Of a stretch of 64,000 nt of DNA, positions 21,219-32,463 are shown piece by piece. Under the pieces are notes generated by a model, which did no database searches, was not told the origin of the DNA, and saw nothing but the letters and a program-made list of their open reading frames with translations. A program made the position numbers and the translations under genes. Positions within the stretch are counted from its first letter, which is position 1. Each line of letters starts with the position of its first letter. The stretch is from Cristatella mucedo (lineage: Eukaryota > Bryozoa > Phylactolaemata > Cristatellidae): assembly GCA_009760855.2 (NCBI GenBank), contig WPIO01000029.1, forward strand, positions 3,377,501 through 3,441,500, read 5' to 3'.

Positions 21219-22545
21219 TATCTGGGGGGGGGGGCTATCACGGCCCTTAGAGCACACCTACCTCACTGCTTTAAAAGGGATGGCTGACGCCACGACGGGC
21301 GAAATCATAAATGCATGTCACGAGAGTTGGACTCCCTGTTTTTCGTTTGCTTTTAGCTCTTCATTTAGGAATCAGATCATGGGGCAGGGTAGATAAAGGC
21401 GGCTATCACTGATCGGTTTAAATTTATCTGGAGATGCATCACATAGGGTCATTTCCTACCTCCCTAACACTAAACCCCTGATTACTCATAGCATTGAGTT
21501 AGGTTGGTAGCTAGAAGGAAGCAAGACCGAAGGCAAATCGACTGTGTAAACTCCCTTCAAGAAGGAAGATCGAAGCAAGACAGAAGCAGAACAGAAGCAA
21601 GGCAGTCTGTCTAAACACGGCTTAAAAACCTTGACACAGACTATGCCTGCAAAAATTCTTGTCCTTGCCCCTCATCCATCCGACCAGCCTTCACTGAGGA
21701 AATGTGTAACAGCACGACACTGGCCGATGTTCAGGATGAGATTGCTACTCTGACTACGTAAGTATATTACATGCTCCTGCTCAGATGATCTGTGATTTAC
21801 TGAAGACATTGAACTAGGTAGGGCGCACTAGGTCAAGCTTAAAAAAGGATGCAAAAGTTCAGGAATAATTGCTCACCAACCGGTATACTAGGACTATTGC
21901 AAGTCATAGCAATCCATGCTAACTAAGGCAGTGTGTATCTTCAATAAGAATATAGTGGAATCACGGCTGTATTCAATAAAAATGTTGATGTTGACCATCA
22001 ACATTCTCCTTAACCACTGCCTAATCGGCTCCTTCCTAGCGACCCTTGCGCTGATCTAGCAGATCACTTTTCTAGCTTCCCTGTCACCGAGACATATAAG
22101 ATCAGAGAATCCACCTCAAGGTATGATATTGATTGGACTCTTCAACCGCCATTCCTTACTCTACCTGTATATCCATCTTCAAGCCTGCCACGACTGACTT
22201 CATCTTGAAGTTCATCTCGAAGTTAAACTTCTAGTCTAAGAAGACTACTGGCCCTCTATACCTCATAACTGGTGCTCTCCTTCTGAGATGCCTAGATTTG
22301 TTGCTGCACAGCATAAAAACGATAATGAGTATTTCTTGATCTTCAGGTCTGATCCCTGCAACATTTTAAAGACTATTGGTAAGCCATTTATTAAGCAGTC
22401 GAAAATACAAAAGGATAAATTCAACTATTTCTGTCCAGTCTCCATATTGTTTTCCTATAAAAGACAGTGGAAGGAGTGGCAGATCAGCTAAACTCTACTA
22501 TCAAAAGTTCAAATCACGAAAATATGTTCCCATTTGGTTTTAGAG
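21219..22545. other. Unique sequence, no gene; short hairpin
   Basis: A G-run lies at 21223-21232. AATGTTGATG-TTGAC-CATCAACATT (21981-22005) is a perfect 10-bp hairpin. Frames are short and without domains. Confidence 0.4.
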
Positions 22546-22845
22546 CTAATAATAATAATAATAATACATCGTCTAGCACTCAAAGAGAACTTCATCTCTT
22601 TCCAGGCAATTTTTACGTGCACTAAAGGAAGCATTATCAAACGGTTAGTATCAATATGTAACTGTAGTTAGTGGCAGCATTCACAGTGTCAGCATGAATA
22701 AGCACATACAGGACAAATCACAAGGACCAGCCAAATGCAGTCAAACAGGTGCGTTTTTAGCTTAATTTGAAATTTTGTCAAGTCGGGGGTGTCGTGATGT
22801 CAGTCGGGAGTTAGTTCCAGGCTTTGGGAGCATTAGCTAATCACC
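22546..22845 (-). repeat. LINE family B 3' end
   Basis: It has the reverse-complement tail (AATAATAATAATAAT…CTCTTTCCAGGC), then 3' UTR and the last codons (GTCAGTCGGGAGTTAGTTCC), as at 18480-18820. Confidence 0.8.
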
Positions 22846-22884
22846 CCAAAGAGTCAGTTTAGCTGTGAGTGTACTCTGACGTTT

Positions 22885-23745
22885 TCAGGAATACTTACCT
22901 AGCCAGAGTCTCAGCTAACTCTGGCGATCTCTCGACAGCATTTGATAGCATTGATATTTAAGTCCTTCTGAAGCGTTCATCATTGTAGTTTCGTTGCACT
23001 GCCTCTTCTGCCTAGATCGGCGTAGTGTGCGAATTGGGCCACTGGAAGTTAGGGAAGTCCGGTGGGGAAAGTCGTGCTTCCTCCCGCTCTGTGGGTAGTG
23101 AAATATAAACTGGTGGTCCTGGTCGTCGGCAGGCACTCTGTGCTCCGCATGATGGCAATTAAACTTATACCATCTCGCCTGGATCAGTGGCACTGCACTG
23201 TAATGCCTTCAGTCCCATCTAAATTGAAGAGTTCAGATCAAAGTTGTCAATGGGCAAGAGGCCTTTAAAGCATCAACGGTACTATAGAAATCTGTTTCTG
23301 TTGTAAGTGAAACAGTAAGTATTGCTGTAAGTGAAACAAAGGCTTTCATCTTAATGAATATGACACACGGCAGTTATCGCACAGTGATCCTTACCTGCCT
23401 TCCAGCATCTCAAACTCTCTGAGCTCCCTTACAGCATGCACTGCGGAAATTCACACTTGGATGGCACCACACTTTCTCAAATTAAAACAAGCATAAAATT
23501 ATTAATTATTGGTAAACCTAGTGCCAGTCAGACATACAAAAATCTAGCCCTCCAGTTATGCTCAGCCAGCGTATCCCCTATAGTAACTGCCTGCCTTTTG
23601 GCGCTCATGTTCTAAAATGACCTTTCATTAGACAAACACATCTGACTTACAGTCACGACAGCCTTCTTTCAGAAATTCAATTGCAATGATATTACTAATG
23701 ATAAAAGCCGCAGAAAAATACCTGAGGGGTTCGTAGCATGCATAG
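22885..23745 (+). mobile_element. Decayed CR1/L2-like LINE fragment
   Basis: Plus-strand translation in shifting frames gives palm motif A (DLSTAFDSID, ~22945), then the thumb region (EIHTWMAPHFLKL, ~23450) and a downstream DLSLDKHI stretch (~23625). The YADD box is not recognisable. Many stops are present. Confidence 0.65.
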
Positions 23746-23815
23746 TATTACGCATTCAAAAGCAAAAAAAAAGTATCATGCTTATTCTGGCATGCTCCAA
23801 CTACCACGAAGATAC

Positions 23816-24290
23816 TCATAGCCAACAGTTACCAAGACCTCCGGCAAGTAACATGAACTGAATCATACGTAGGTGCGCAAGCAAAGCACACCAGAACAAA
23901 AAAAAGACAAGTTCACACGGGCAAAGGGAAAACTGACCAGGACATCTGTGTCTTAAGCTAAACTTTGAAAGACTCACGGTCATCGCAGGGCATGAGCATA
24001 AACGGTAGCAAGTTCCAGACATTTGGTGCATTTGAGCTAAAGGCTCAAGCAAAGACTTCAGTTTAGTGCCACGGACTACGAGATGACTTGATGCAGAGGA
24101 GCTGGTGGTGCGACAGAACACTGAGGAAGGAAGCAAGGAGTTCGCATAGTCCCAGGGTGGTGCACGTAGAGAACCAGCCTGGGAGCCAGACAAAAGTTTA
24201 TAAAATCGGTTCGATGCTTGATAATTAGCCAGCAAATTTTAGACTAAAGTGGTATGGTGATGTAGCAGCTAGGCCGTTGACAACAGACCG
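23816..24290 (-). mobile_element. Decayed LINE C-terminal fragment
   Basis: Minus-strand frames show a C-terminal family-type stretch (FSSNAPNVWNLLP, comparable to AFSSYAPKAWNSLP) near 24020-24060. Sequence around it is weakly similar to family B. The 139-codon open frame at 24235-23816 is out of frame with that motif and is not a gene. Confidence 0.5.
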
Positions 24291-24329
24291 GAAGAGCTGA
24301 GAAGAGCCTGTTGAGTAAGGAACCCGTAT

Positions 24330-24400
24330 TGACCACTGCAAGCAGTGGTGACAGCCATTATCTGCCGCTATATAAATGATGCTGCTAAAACAGTTAAACT
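24330..24400 (+). repeat. SINE family S1, 3' half
   Basis: CACTGCAAGCAGTGGTGACAGCC…GCTATATAAATGATGCTG…GTTAAA corresponds to the 3' half of S1 at 40185-40250. Confidence 0.6.
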
Positions 24401-24640
24401 TGTTTATTATTATAAAGGCACGGGCCGTGAGTTCTGGAAAAGTGAAGTGCAGAATCTAGGCACGATGTCACAAAAGCGTTAACTAGCCTAGCTACCATGC
24501 GCTCATCTAAGCAGATTTTGATTTGACTCTACAGGAGTGATGCTAGCTCAGCCAATCTTGATTGTCAGAATTTCCAACTTTCAGCTGACAGTAGATTTTC
24601 CTATAACTATCTAAAACATAACACCAAACACACTCGAGCT

Positions 24641-25290
24641 TGCTTTTTTCCATAGGGCTGCCACAGCAATGCTGGCATATGTATTGTTGACTTATTAAAG
24701 TTGAAACAAAACTGTGCAACTTACCTTGTTCGTCGTGAACATTGCCACTGTCGTATTACCCTGCATCTCTGTGAGCTTCACTGGCAACCCACCAAGCACC
24801 GAGTAAGCTTCAAGGCTGCTTCCTTTGCAGCAAATGTAAAGTGCCTAGAAAGAAATTGCGTTGTCTGAGGGCACTATATCAAACATATTACTATTATTAT
24901 TATTATTATCATTATTAAGGCACTTTCATTATCTTATTCCAGCCTACCCATCTGAAATACTTCACAAAATTAGGCTTCGCATTGCACCACCGGTAACATT
25001 AACTTAAGCCGTTTACTGCATGTCTAACCAACTTCAGAACTTTGGAGACTGTCTTTCGGCTGGTGCATTCCCCAATCCCACTGCCGACGAAAATTACGAC
25101 ATCCAGTCACTTGACTGATTAAAAATAAGCCAACAACCCACTAGTTCCTCACAGCAGTTGCTAAGTCATCGCGAATCGTCCGTTGTACGCTTACCACTGC
25201 TGAAATTGTGCACGCTATCACTTACCAGTAGACATGCTTCCTTTATAGCATACGCCAAGTGCCTAGAAAGAAACTTAGTTCTGTTTGGAT
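24641..25290 (+). mobile_element. LINE family B C-terminal copy interrupted by a second family B 3' end
   Basis: 24690-24815 encodes a decayed CATYLVRREHCHCRITLHL…LHWQP stretch matching 19120-19020. A separate family B tail (24815-24926) is inserted, possibly with an AAGG repeat at its edges. The coding part then resumes (24930-25100) and runs to its own tail at ~25230-25290. Confidence 0.6.
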
Positions 25291-26610
25291 GGTGTCCAAA
25301 ATTTTAGTCTCAATATCGCTATTACTAGCAGTACTAGTTGATACTACTGAGAGTGCGGTACGGGCGATAATACATGAGCATACAGAGACCGCGTCATTGG
25401 CTGCAGTTAGACGCAGCGCTTCGACGCCAGGCGACATGAAGCGCTGAGGCCCGCCGCGGTGGCTGCCGCCGCCAGGGCATAAGCACTTCGCTGGCAACGG
25501 GCACTCACGCTCGCCTCACTTACTCACTCACTCACGCTCTTACTCACGCTCTTTGGGTTGTCTTTGGCGGTTGCTGCGCAAGTCACGGCTCCGCCGCTTT
25601 GCGTCGAAGCAGAAAGCCCGAGCAACTCGCGCGCGAGTCCTGAACGCGACTATAGCTACAAGTGCCGCCGCGCGCACACAGTGGGCTACCGATGACGCCG
25701 ACGCTGCTCGGCCGCTCTTTCGCTGGGCTTCGTAACGCCGATCTTCCTCCGCGGGCTGCCGCAGCCGCCGCCTGCCCGCGATCTAGCCGAAGCGCTGGAC
25801 GCCAGTATACCGATTCTACTTGCATCTACCGCCAGCCGCCGCCACTCCGCCGTGAGAATTTCTCTGCGAGTTCGCCAATCTCGGAAGCCTCTTGCGGGGC
25901 GCGCGAAATTCCCGTCGAGGCCGAAATCTCTGCGCTTCGCGCCCGGTTGTAGCGAGGTGCGCACGACCGGACCCAACGTCCGTCCGTGCGGATGAATTTT
26001 CCCGAGTGGCCAACGGACGGATTCCGATATGATGGACGGCCGTTCGTGTTATAGTAGCTTACTGAGCGGCCACCAAGACACTCGAGCGTTGCACGTTTCG
26101 GCGGTAAATCGAGCTAGCGTCGAACTACCGACCGCCCGCCGCGGCGTTCGGTCGGTCGGGGAGACGATAAGAACCGCCGGAGCCGCGACGGCGCCCTAGC
26201 GCCGGCGGACCGTCGGGACCTCAGAAGATCCGGTACTCCCGTTGCGCTGGATCGTTTTTCGAAAAACCGCGTACGGCAAAGCAATCATTACAAAGCACGA
26301 TGGGCATTGGGCTGCGTTTCGTAACCAGTAGCCAGTTTATGGTAGCCACCTCTTCCCCCCCCCCCCACCGGGCTATCGCCGGACCCCGTGCCCGCCAGCC
26401 CGGCTAGCGGGCTCTTTGAGCAGGCTCTTTGAACGCCCGGCTCTGAAGGTTCCTGAAGGTTCCGGCCCAGAGCGGTTCGGTTACCGCCCTGCCAGCCTGC
26501 AAGCAAGCGTCGGTGTGCTCGTGTGGACTGGTGGCAGCCCGCTATGGCCTGACCTCGCCATCGTCGACGACGGCGAAGTCGGACCACGGTTCGACGAATT
26601 AACGTCACCC
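25291..26610. other. CpG-rich region without a recognised gene
   Basis: From ~25390 the DNA is strikingly CpG-rich, unlike the flanks. Frames up to 190 codons occur (26416-26994 plus, 26710-26288 minus). They are Arg/Ala-rich by composition, with no domain. A repeated ACTCACGCTC phrase lies near 25520-25552 and a C-run at 26356-26367. This could be a CpG-island promoter or a young CpG-rich repeat. Confidence 0.4.
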
Positions 26611-26619
26611 ACTCTCCAA

Positions 26620-27560
26620 TTAAGCTTAAGTCGATCAGAACTCGGCGGCGGCGTGGAGCTCCAATTTCGAGCGAATGTTTTACCACGCCGTCGTTATAAT
26701 GTGTCCACAAAATGTTCGCGTTATTGCGCTCACTTGCTCTCGTGCAAACGATCCGCTAAGACTCGCGTCTGTACCGCAATCCGCCGCCGCGAGATCCGCC
26801 TCAAATCCACCAGAAATCGGCGGCTTCGCGAAGCTCCAACTTTAGGACTGTTCGGAACGCTTCTCCATATTTCAAGCGTACATCCAAAATTCGCGCCAAT
26901 TCAAGAAGGCTTTCTCACACAGCCCACTTGCAAATTAATGTGGCGTCCGGGGCCGATTCAGCAATCCACCTCATTCCACCCCAAAGCGAAATAATTCCTT
27001 TGCGATGAGCTCTTTTTATGGCACATAGCAGTGTACTGTGCGAAAAGTGTGCTCGTCAAATATTTCTTGACTTTGCAAGGGCTTTCTTGTGCAATGCGCA
27101 GAAATCGATTGCAATGGCCCCATGAAATACCGCAATCCACTTTAATCGGCCACATGATGCCCCGAAAAAAGGTAGACTCCGATTTTTATTGCATATCAAG
27201 GCGTGCTGTGCCAAGTCGGCAACCATGTAAATTAAAGCCTTTGTGCACGCGCGATCAATGCCAATGCACTGCAATCGCCTAAAATTGCCTGGGCAAATAC
27301 CAATATCCACTCTAATACACTGCAAATCATACTGAAATCGTCAACGAAAAGCTACAATTTACACTGCTTATAACGTGAGACTCGTTTTAAAGGGCCCTAC
27401 AAAATTTCGCACCTTTTCACGTGCCTGTTCTCAGGAAATGCATTACAATCGACAGCAACTGCCTGATCCAAACCGCCATCCACCACAAAACGACAAGAAA
27501 TCGCACAATAGAGTGGCTACAGAGTAGCTTTGTAGCTTGTAAATTTTGAAACTCGACCAG
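26620..27560 (-). repeat. ~170-bp satellite array, minus orientation
   Basis: Read on the minus strand, the phrase GGATTGC(C/T)GTATTTGCCCGGGCCATTGC… recurs, diverged, at about 27470, 27300, 27130 and 26968. The companion phrase GAAATCGGC…GAAGCTCCAA recurs near 26640 and 26815. Spacing is ~160-172 bp. The same family forms the array at 62.6-64 kb in plus orientation. Frames across it are not genes. Confidence 0.75.
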
Positions 27561-27746
27561 TCCTTCACGAATCAACTGGAAATTTGAAATATGAGTTTTC
27601 GTCTTAGCGTAGACATCTTCCTGGTTGTTTATTTCTGATTTCGGTGGGATAAGTGTTGCTATACATGTCCTTGATTGCAGAAAATATAAAGCTCCAGAAC
27701 ATTCGATGGCATGTATAGCAACACTGCACGTTGCACCAGCTGTAAG

Positions 27747-27897
27747 CACCTGATTGCACAGGCCGGTAGACCAGCAAGCAGTGAGTAACAGAAGTTCAGA
27801 CTGGATGTCACTAATGCATGGACCAAATTAGATGTGGTATCCCTGGCTAAACAAGCCCAAGTTTTAGCAATGTGAAGTAGCTGAAAGTAGGCAGACG
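27747..27897 (-). repeat. LINE family B coding fragment
   Basis: CACCTGATTGCACAGGCC…ATGCATGGACCAAATTAGATGTGGTATCC…GTAGGCAGAC matches 19118-19260 closely, with a 10-bp insertion. The stretch 27898-28076 has no feature. Confidence 0.8.
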
Positions 27898-28173
27898 TGA
27901 CTGCCGAGACTTGACTTTGGAACTTTCATTGGTAACTTGTTCAACCAATTAGTCAAACGAAGCCACTTTCGGTCGGTTGCTGACCCCCTAGTCCTCGGGC
28001 TCCCTGGCACACTCTCTCGGCTATCACAATGCTCGCTCGCCCCCACTAGCCTTGCCTAAGGCATCTTCCTCAGTTTGCCTAGACGTCAGGCAGCCTCAGT
28101 TCGTGCATTCTGGCTGCTCGGCCGACGATTATAGGAACAGTTACCTATAGACCACGCCCCTCGCTGTCATATT

Positions 28174-28869
28174 AGCTGTCTCCCACAGTGGCTTGTAAAA
28201 AATTTAACTAGCTCTTTAGTTCAGTCTCGGCTTGATTATTGTAACTCCCTTTTGGCTGGGCTGCCAAAGAAAGCTATTATGCCATTACAGCGGACTATGA
28301 ATATGGCTGCAAGGCTGGTCTTCAAGTCCCAGCGATTTGAGCACGTGTCACCTCTGCTGAAAGAGCTAGGATGGTTGCCGGTTGAGCAAAGGATACAGAG
28401 CAAAGTTCTTACGCTGACCCACAAGGCCTGCCACGGCTTGGCTCCTTCATACCTAGCTGAGCTGCTGCATCAGTTTCAGCCTGTTTGCACCCTCCGGTCC
28501 TGTGTGGACAATAAATTAGCTGTCCCATTCCTCCACTTAAAGACAGTTGGTGACAGAAGCTTTAGCTCTGCAGGTCCTAGACTGTGGAACTCGCTTCCAC
28601 AATTCTTACGCAACGATATCTACTCTCCAACTGCCGACTATGGCACATCTTTTTCAGCGGTCCTGAACTGCTACTTTTATGCTACTCACTACCTCAACTG
28701 CTCTCCTGACTCTGCTATGCTTCCCACTTTCTCTTTGTTGCGTGAGACGAAGTCTGTTGGCTACCGAATGCATACCGAAAGGCGTTTAGGCTGTGAGTGC
28801 GCTATAGAAAACTCTCCTGCGTAACACCCACATGGTCTTTATGACTTTGCGGAGTTACAGACGGAGATA
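28174..28869 (+). mobile_element. LINE family A, 5'-truncated insertion with target-site duplication
   Basis: The 696-bp insertion is flanked by CATATT on both sides (28168-28173 and 28870-28875). Copy A has the empty site with a single CATATT at 156-161. The frame is open from the first base to TAA near 28824. It encodes a CR1/L2-like RT C-terminus: SRLDYCNSLLAGLP, MNMAARLVFKSQRFEHVSPL, LGWLPVEQRI, HGLAPSYLAELL, PRLWNSLP. The palm domain is missing. The 3' UTR ends GGAGATA. The intact frame and empty-site comparison point to a recent insertion. Confidence 0.93.
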
Positions 28870-28883
28870 CATATTGTCACTCG

Positions 28884-28952
28884 TCTGTAATGTCAATGTA
28901 AAGTGCCTAGATAGAGATTGAGTTCTCTGATGGCACTATATCAAATGTATTA
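28884..28952 (+). repeat. LINE family B 3' tail fragment (copy B)
   Basis: Duplicate of 173-238, base for base in the region compared. Confidence 0.75.
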
Positions 28953-29189
28953 TTATCTTTGCACACTCACCAGCCGGACTTGCATAGCACGAGCCCTCCC
29001 CGACCACCCGAGCAGAGCGTGGGCAATCGAGCCAGAGCATTGAGCAGTAAATGCCAGGAGCATGGACATACTAAAGGTGAACCACCGGGGCCACCGTCAA
29101 GCTCTCAGGTACATTGAGCTACCCCCCCCCCCCTGTACGATTAGAGGCTAGTACGGCCAAGGTCGGTCGTGGTCTGGTATCCTGCTATG

Positions 29190-29350
29190 CTGGTTTGGTC
29201 CAGCGGTTAAGGTGCTCGCCCCCCCCCCCCCGACCAAGGTCTGGCTGAGGTCGTGGGCTCGAGCACCGAGGCATATGAGAAGCGCCTGAATAGAGATTAA
29301 GTTCACTTAGGGCACTGTACAAATGAATTATATTTTATTTTATTTTTTTA
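29190..29350 (+). repeat. tRNA-derived SINE, family S2 (copy B)
   Basis: Duplicate of the 474 copy, with a slightly longer C-run (29219-29231). The A and B boxes are unchanged. Confidence 0.8.
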
Positions 29351-29533
29351 TCGTGGGCACAGCGAGTTCCCTATATGAGCAGCCTTGCTTGGGTGGGGCA
29401 GGCAAGTCAAGCAGCAACTACGGCTGCTGGGTGATCACAGAGCACGAACCGCCGGTAAGCTGAACACAATTATAATGGCCAAAGCAAAACTGGACGTCAC
29501 CGAAAAGCAGCCGATCTCGGCGGCAAGTCAGAA

Positions 29534-32006
29534 TTTATTCTTCGACCTGCTTCTCCGTCATGAGCCCACTAATAAAAGCCAAGCCGTGAGAGCGAGAGTG
29601 ACGCCGGAGAGAAGCCTCCGTGTCGAATCTAAGGAAGCAGACGCTGCAACGTCTGTCTGGATCGGCTACAGCATCAGCTGCAGCAGGAGCAATGGTGGCA
29701 GCAGGAGCAGCAGGAGCAGAATCAGCTGCAGCAGGAGGATCAGCACAAATAGCAGCATCAGCACAAATAGCAGCATCAGCAGTAATAGCAGCATCAGCAG
29801 TAATAGCAGCATCACGAGTAATAGCAGCATCACGAGTAATAGCAGCATCACGAGTAATAGCAGCATCACGAGTAATAGCAGCATCACGAGTAATAGCAGC
29901 ATCACGAGTAATAGCAGCATCACGAGTAATAGCAGCATCACGAGTAATAGCAGCATCACGAGTAATAGCAGCATCACGAGTAATAGCAGCATCACGAGTA
30001 ATAGCAGCATCACGAGTAATAGCAGCATCACGAGTAATAGCAGCATCACGAGTAATAGCAGCATCACGAGTAATAGCAGCATCACGAGTAATAGCAGCAT
30101 CACGAGTAATAGCAGCATCACGAGTAATAGCAGCATCACGAGTAATAGCAGCATCACGAGTAATAGCAGCATCACGAGTAATAGCAGCATCACGAGTAAT
30201 AGCAGCATCACGAGTAATAGCAGCATCACGAGTAATAGCAGCACCACGAGTAATAGCAGCACCACGAGTAATAGCAGCACCACGAGTAATAGCAGCACCA
30301 CGAGTAATAGCAGCACCACGAGTAATAGCAGCACCACGAGTAATAGCAGCACCACGAGTAATAGCAGCACCACGAGTAATAGCAGCACCACGAGTAATAG
30401 CAGCACCACGAGTAATAGCAGCACCACGAGTAATAGCAGCACCACGAGTAATAGCAGCACCACGAGTAATAGCAGCACCACGAGTAATAGCAGCACCACG
30501 AGTAATAGCAGCACCACGAGTACTAGCAGCACCACGAGTACTAGCAGCACCACGAGTACTAGCAGCACCACGAGTACTAGCAGCACCACGAGTACTAGCA
30601 GCACCACGAGTACTAGCAGCACCACGAGTACTAGCAGCACCACGAGTACTAGCAGCACCACGAGTACTAGCAGCACCACGAGTACTAGCAGCACCACGAG
30701 TACTAGCAGCACCACGAGTACTAGCAGCACCACGAGTACTAGCAGCACCACGAGTACTAGCAGCACCACGAGTACTAGCAGCACCACGAGTACTAGCAGC
30801 ACCACGAGTACTAGCAGCACCACGAGTACTAGCAGCACCACGAGTACTAGCAGCACCACGAGTACTAGCAGCACCACGAGTACTAGCAGCACCACGAGTA
30901 CTAGCAGCACCACGAGTACTAGCAGCACCACGAGTACTAGCAGCACCACGAGTACTAGCAGCACCACGAGTACTAGCAGCACCACGAGTACTAGCAGCAC
31001 CACGAGTACTAGCAGCACCACGAGTACTAGCAGCACCACGAGTACTAGCAGCACCACGAGTACTAGCAGCACCACGAGTACTAGCAGCACCACGAGTAAT
31101 AGCAGCACCACGAGTAATAGCAGCACACCACGAGTAATAGCAGCACCACGAGTAATAGCAGCACCACGAGTAATAGCAGCACCACGAGTAATAGCAGCAC
31201 CACGAGTAATAGCAGCACCACGAGTAATAGCAGCACCACGAGTAATAGCAGCACCACGAGTAATAGCAGCACCACGAGTAATAGCAGCACCACGAGTAAT
31301 AGCAGCACCACGAGTAATAGCAGCACCACGAGTAATAGCAGCACCACGAGTAATAGCAGCACCACGAGTAATAGCAGCACCACGAGTAATAGCAGCACCA
31401 CGAGTAATAGCAGCACCACGAGTAATAGTAATAGCAGCACCACGAGTAATAGCAGCACCACGAGTAATAGCAGCACCACGAGTAATAGCAGCACCACGAG
31501 TAATAGCAGCACCACGAGTAATAGCAGCACCACCACGAGTAATAGCAGCACCACGAGTAATAGCAGCACCACGAGTAATAGCAGCACCACGAGTAATAGC
31601 AGCACCACGAGTAATAGCAGCACCACGAGTAATAGCAGCACCACGAGTAATAGCAGCATTATAAATAGCAGCAGAATTAGCAGAAGCAATAGCTGCAGCA
31701 GGGGCCATTCCATCGAGGTTCTTGCCATCGCCAATCCCTCGGAGATTCTATTGGCTCTGCTTCCTCACTGCTGCTGGCGAGTGCAGAGCCCGACTGGACG
31801 GGTGTGCTGCTGTCAATGCCTGCAGACGGAGGCAGGATGATGCAGCCTTGGACTGAAATGGGTATCGGTACGAAGTACAGCTCCTGATGAAGATCGTCGG
31901 TAGACAACATAGCAGATGCTGCAACACGAACTGCAGCATCGGCAGCAGCAGCAATCCAGCTGCCTTGCCCTTTTGAAGGCTGCCTTCTTTTGCTTTGGGG
32001 TAAAGC
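29534..32006 (-). pseudogene. Ala-rich C2H2 exon, copy B, frameshifted
   Basis: The exon starts after the same CTTTTCTTTAG acceptor (32007-32022) and is open into the conserved STDDLHQELYF block. It shifts frame relative to copy A after SSEEAE and reaches a stop at about 31677. The repeat frame (AITRGA) is open from ~31708 but shifts again near 31130, where a unit has two extra bases. Below that point it reads as Leu/Val repeats. The C-terminal C2H2 finger is still present in sequence (29640-29540) but cut off from the start. The 77-bp segment holding the finger-completing exon of copy A is absent. Confidence 0.7.
29810..31657 (+). repeat. Expanded minisatellite, 18-bp unit, block-homogenised
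   Basis: About 100 units in four uniform blocks: ATCACGAGTAATAGCAGC (~29810-30240), ACCACGAGTAATAGCAGC (~30240-30520), ACCACGAGTACTAGCAGC (~30520-31090), then ACCACGAGTAATAGCAGC again (~31090-31657). Three irregular units lie near 31130, 31425 and 31530. Copy A has the related 15-bp unit. Confidence 0.95.
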
Positions 32007-32463
32007 CTAAAGAAAAGACGTGCACCGATAAATTCTACGACCGTGCCTGCCCCACTACCAAGCTGTCGCGACGTAACAATTAAACTAGGCCTTAAGCAAA
32101 CGTAGTTGGAATGGCGGGCATGCCTGGCAGCTAGCATGCCTGGCCGTGAGCTGTGGCATGTAATGCCCGAGTAGAGCAGTCGTGAAGCAATCGGCAGGAA
32201 ACGGGGCGTTTGCAGCACTCACGTCCAGAAGCAAGGATCCAGAATAAAATGAAAGATGAGAGCAGCCAGACAGAGTGTGTTCGCAACAGCGACCGGGAAC
32301 TCTGCTCCCCTCCCCTCCCGCCTGGTTTTTTCGGAAAAGTAAATGCATCCTCAGCTGCCGACTGCAATGCGGCTGAACCGAGGAACCTGAGTGGGCGCAA
32401 TGTCGCGATGAGCCACAGCCGGCCTGGCGACGCCACGACGGAGCCTCGCGATCGGTAGCTCAC

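Noticed and set aside
25540-26280. Ribosomal DNA
   Set aside because: The GC-rich, CGCC-rich look suggested a spacer of rDNA, but no conserved 18S, 5.8S or 28S stretch could be recognised.
26416-27325. Plus and minus frames of 80-190 codons
   Set aside because: They cross the CpG-rich block and the satellite array; no domain, no splice context, and the array explains the sequence.
28252-28824. Host gene encoding a 190-residue protein
   Set aside because: The protein is the C-terminal part of a CR1/L2-like reverse transcriptase in a truncated LINE with target-site duplication.
29810-31657. CRISPR-like regular repeat
   Set aside because: Units are contiguous with no unique spacers; this is a minisatellite in an animal genome.
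29385-31664. Plus-strand 759- and 505-codon repeat frames in copy B
   Set aside because: Products of an 18-bp repeat, open in any frame; no domains outside the repeat.
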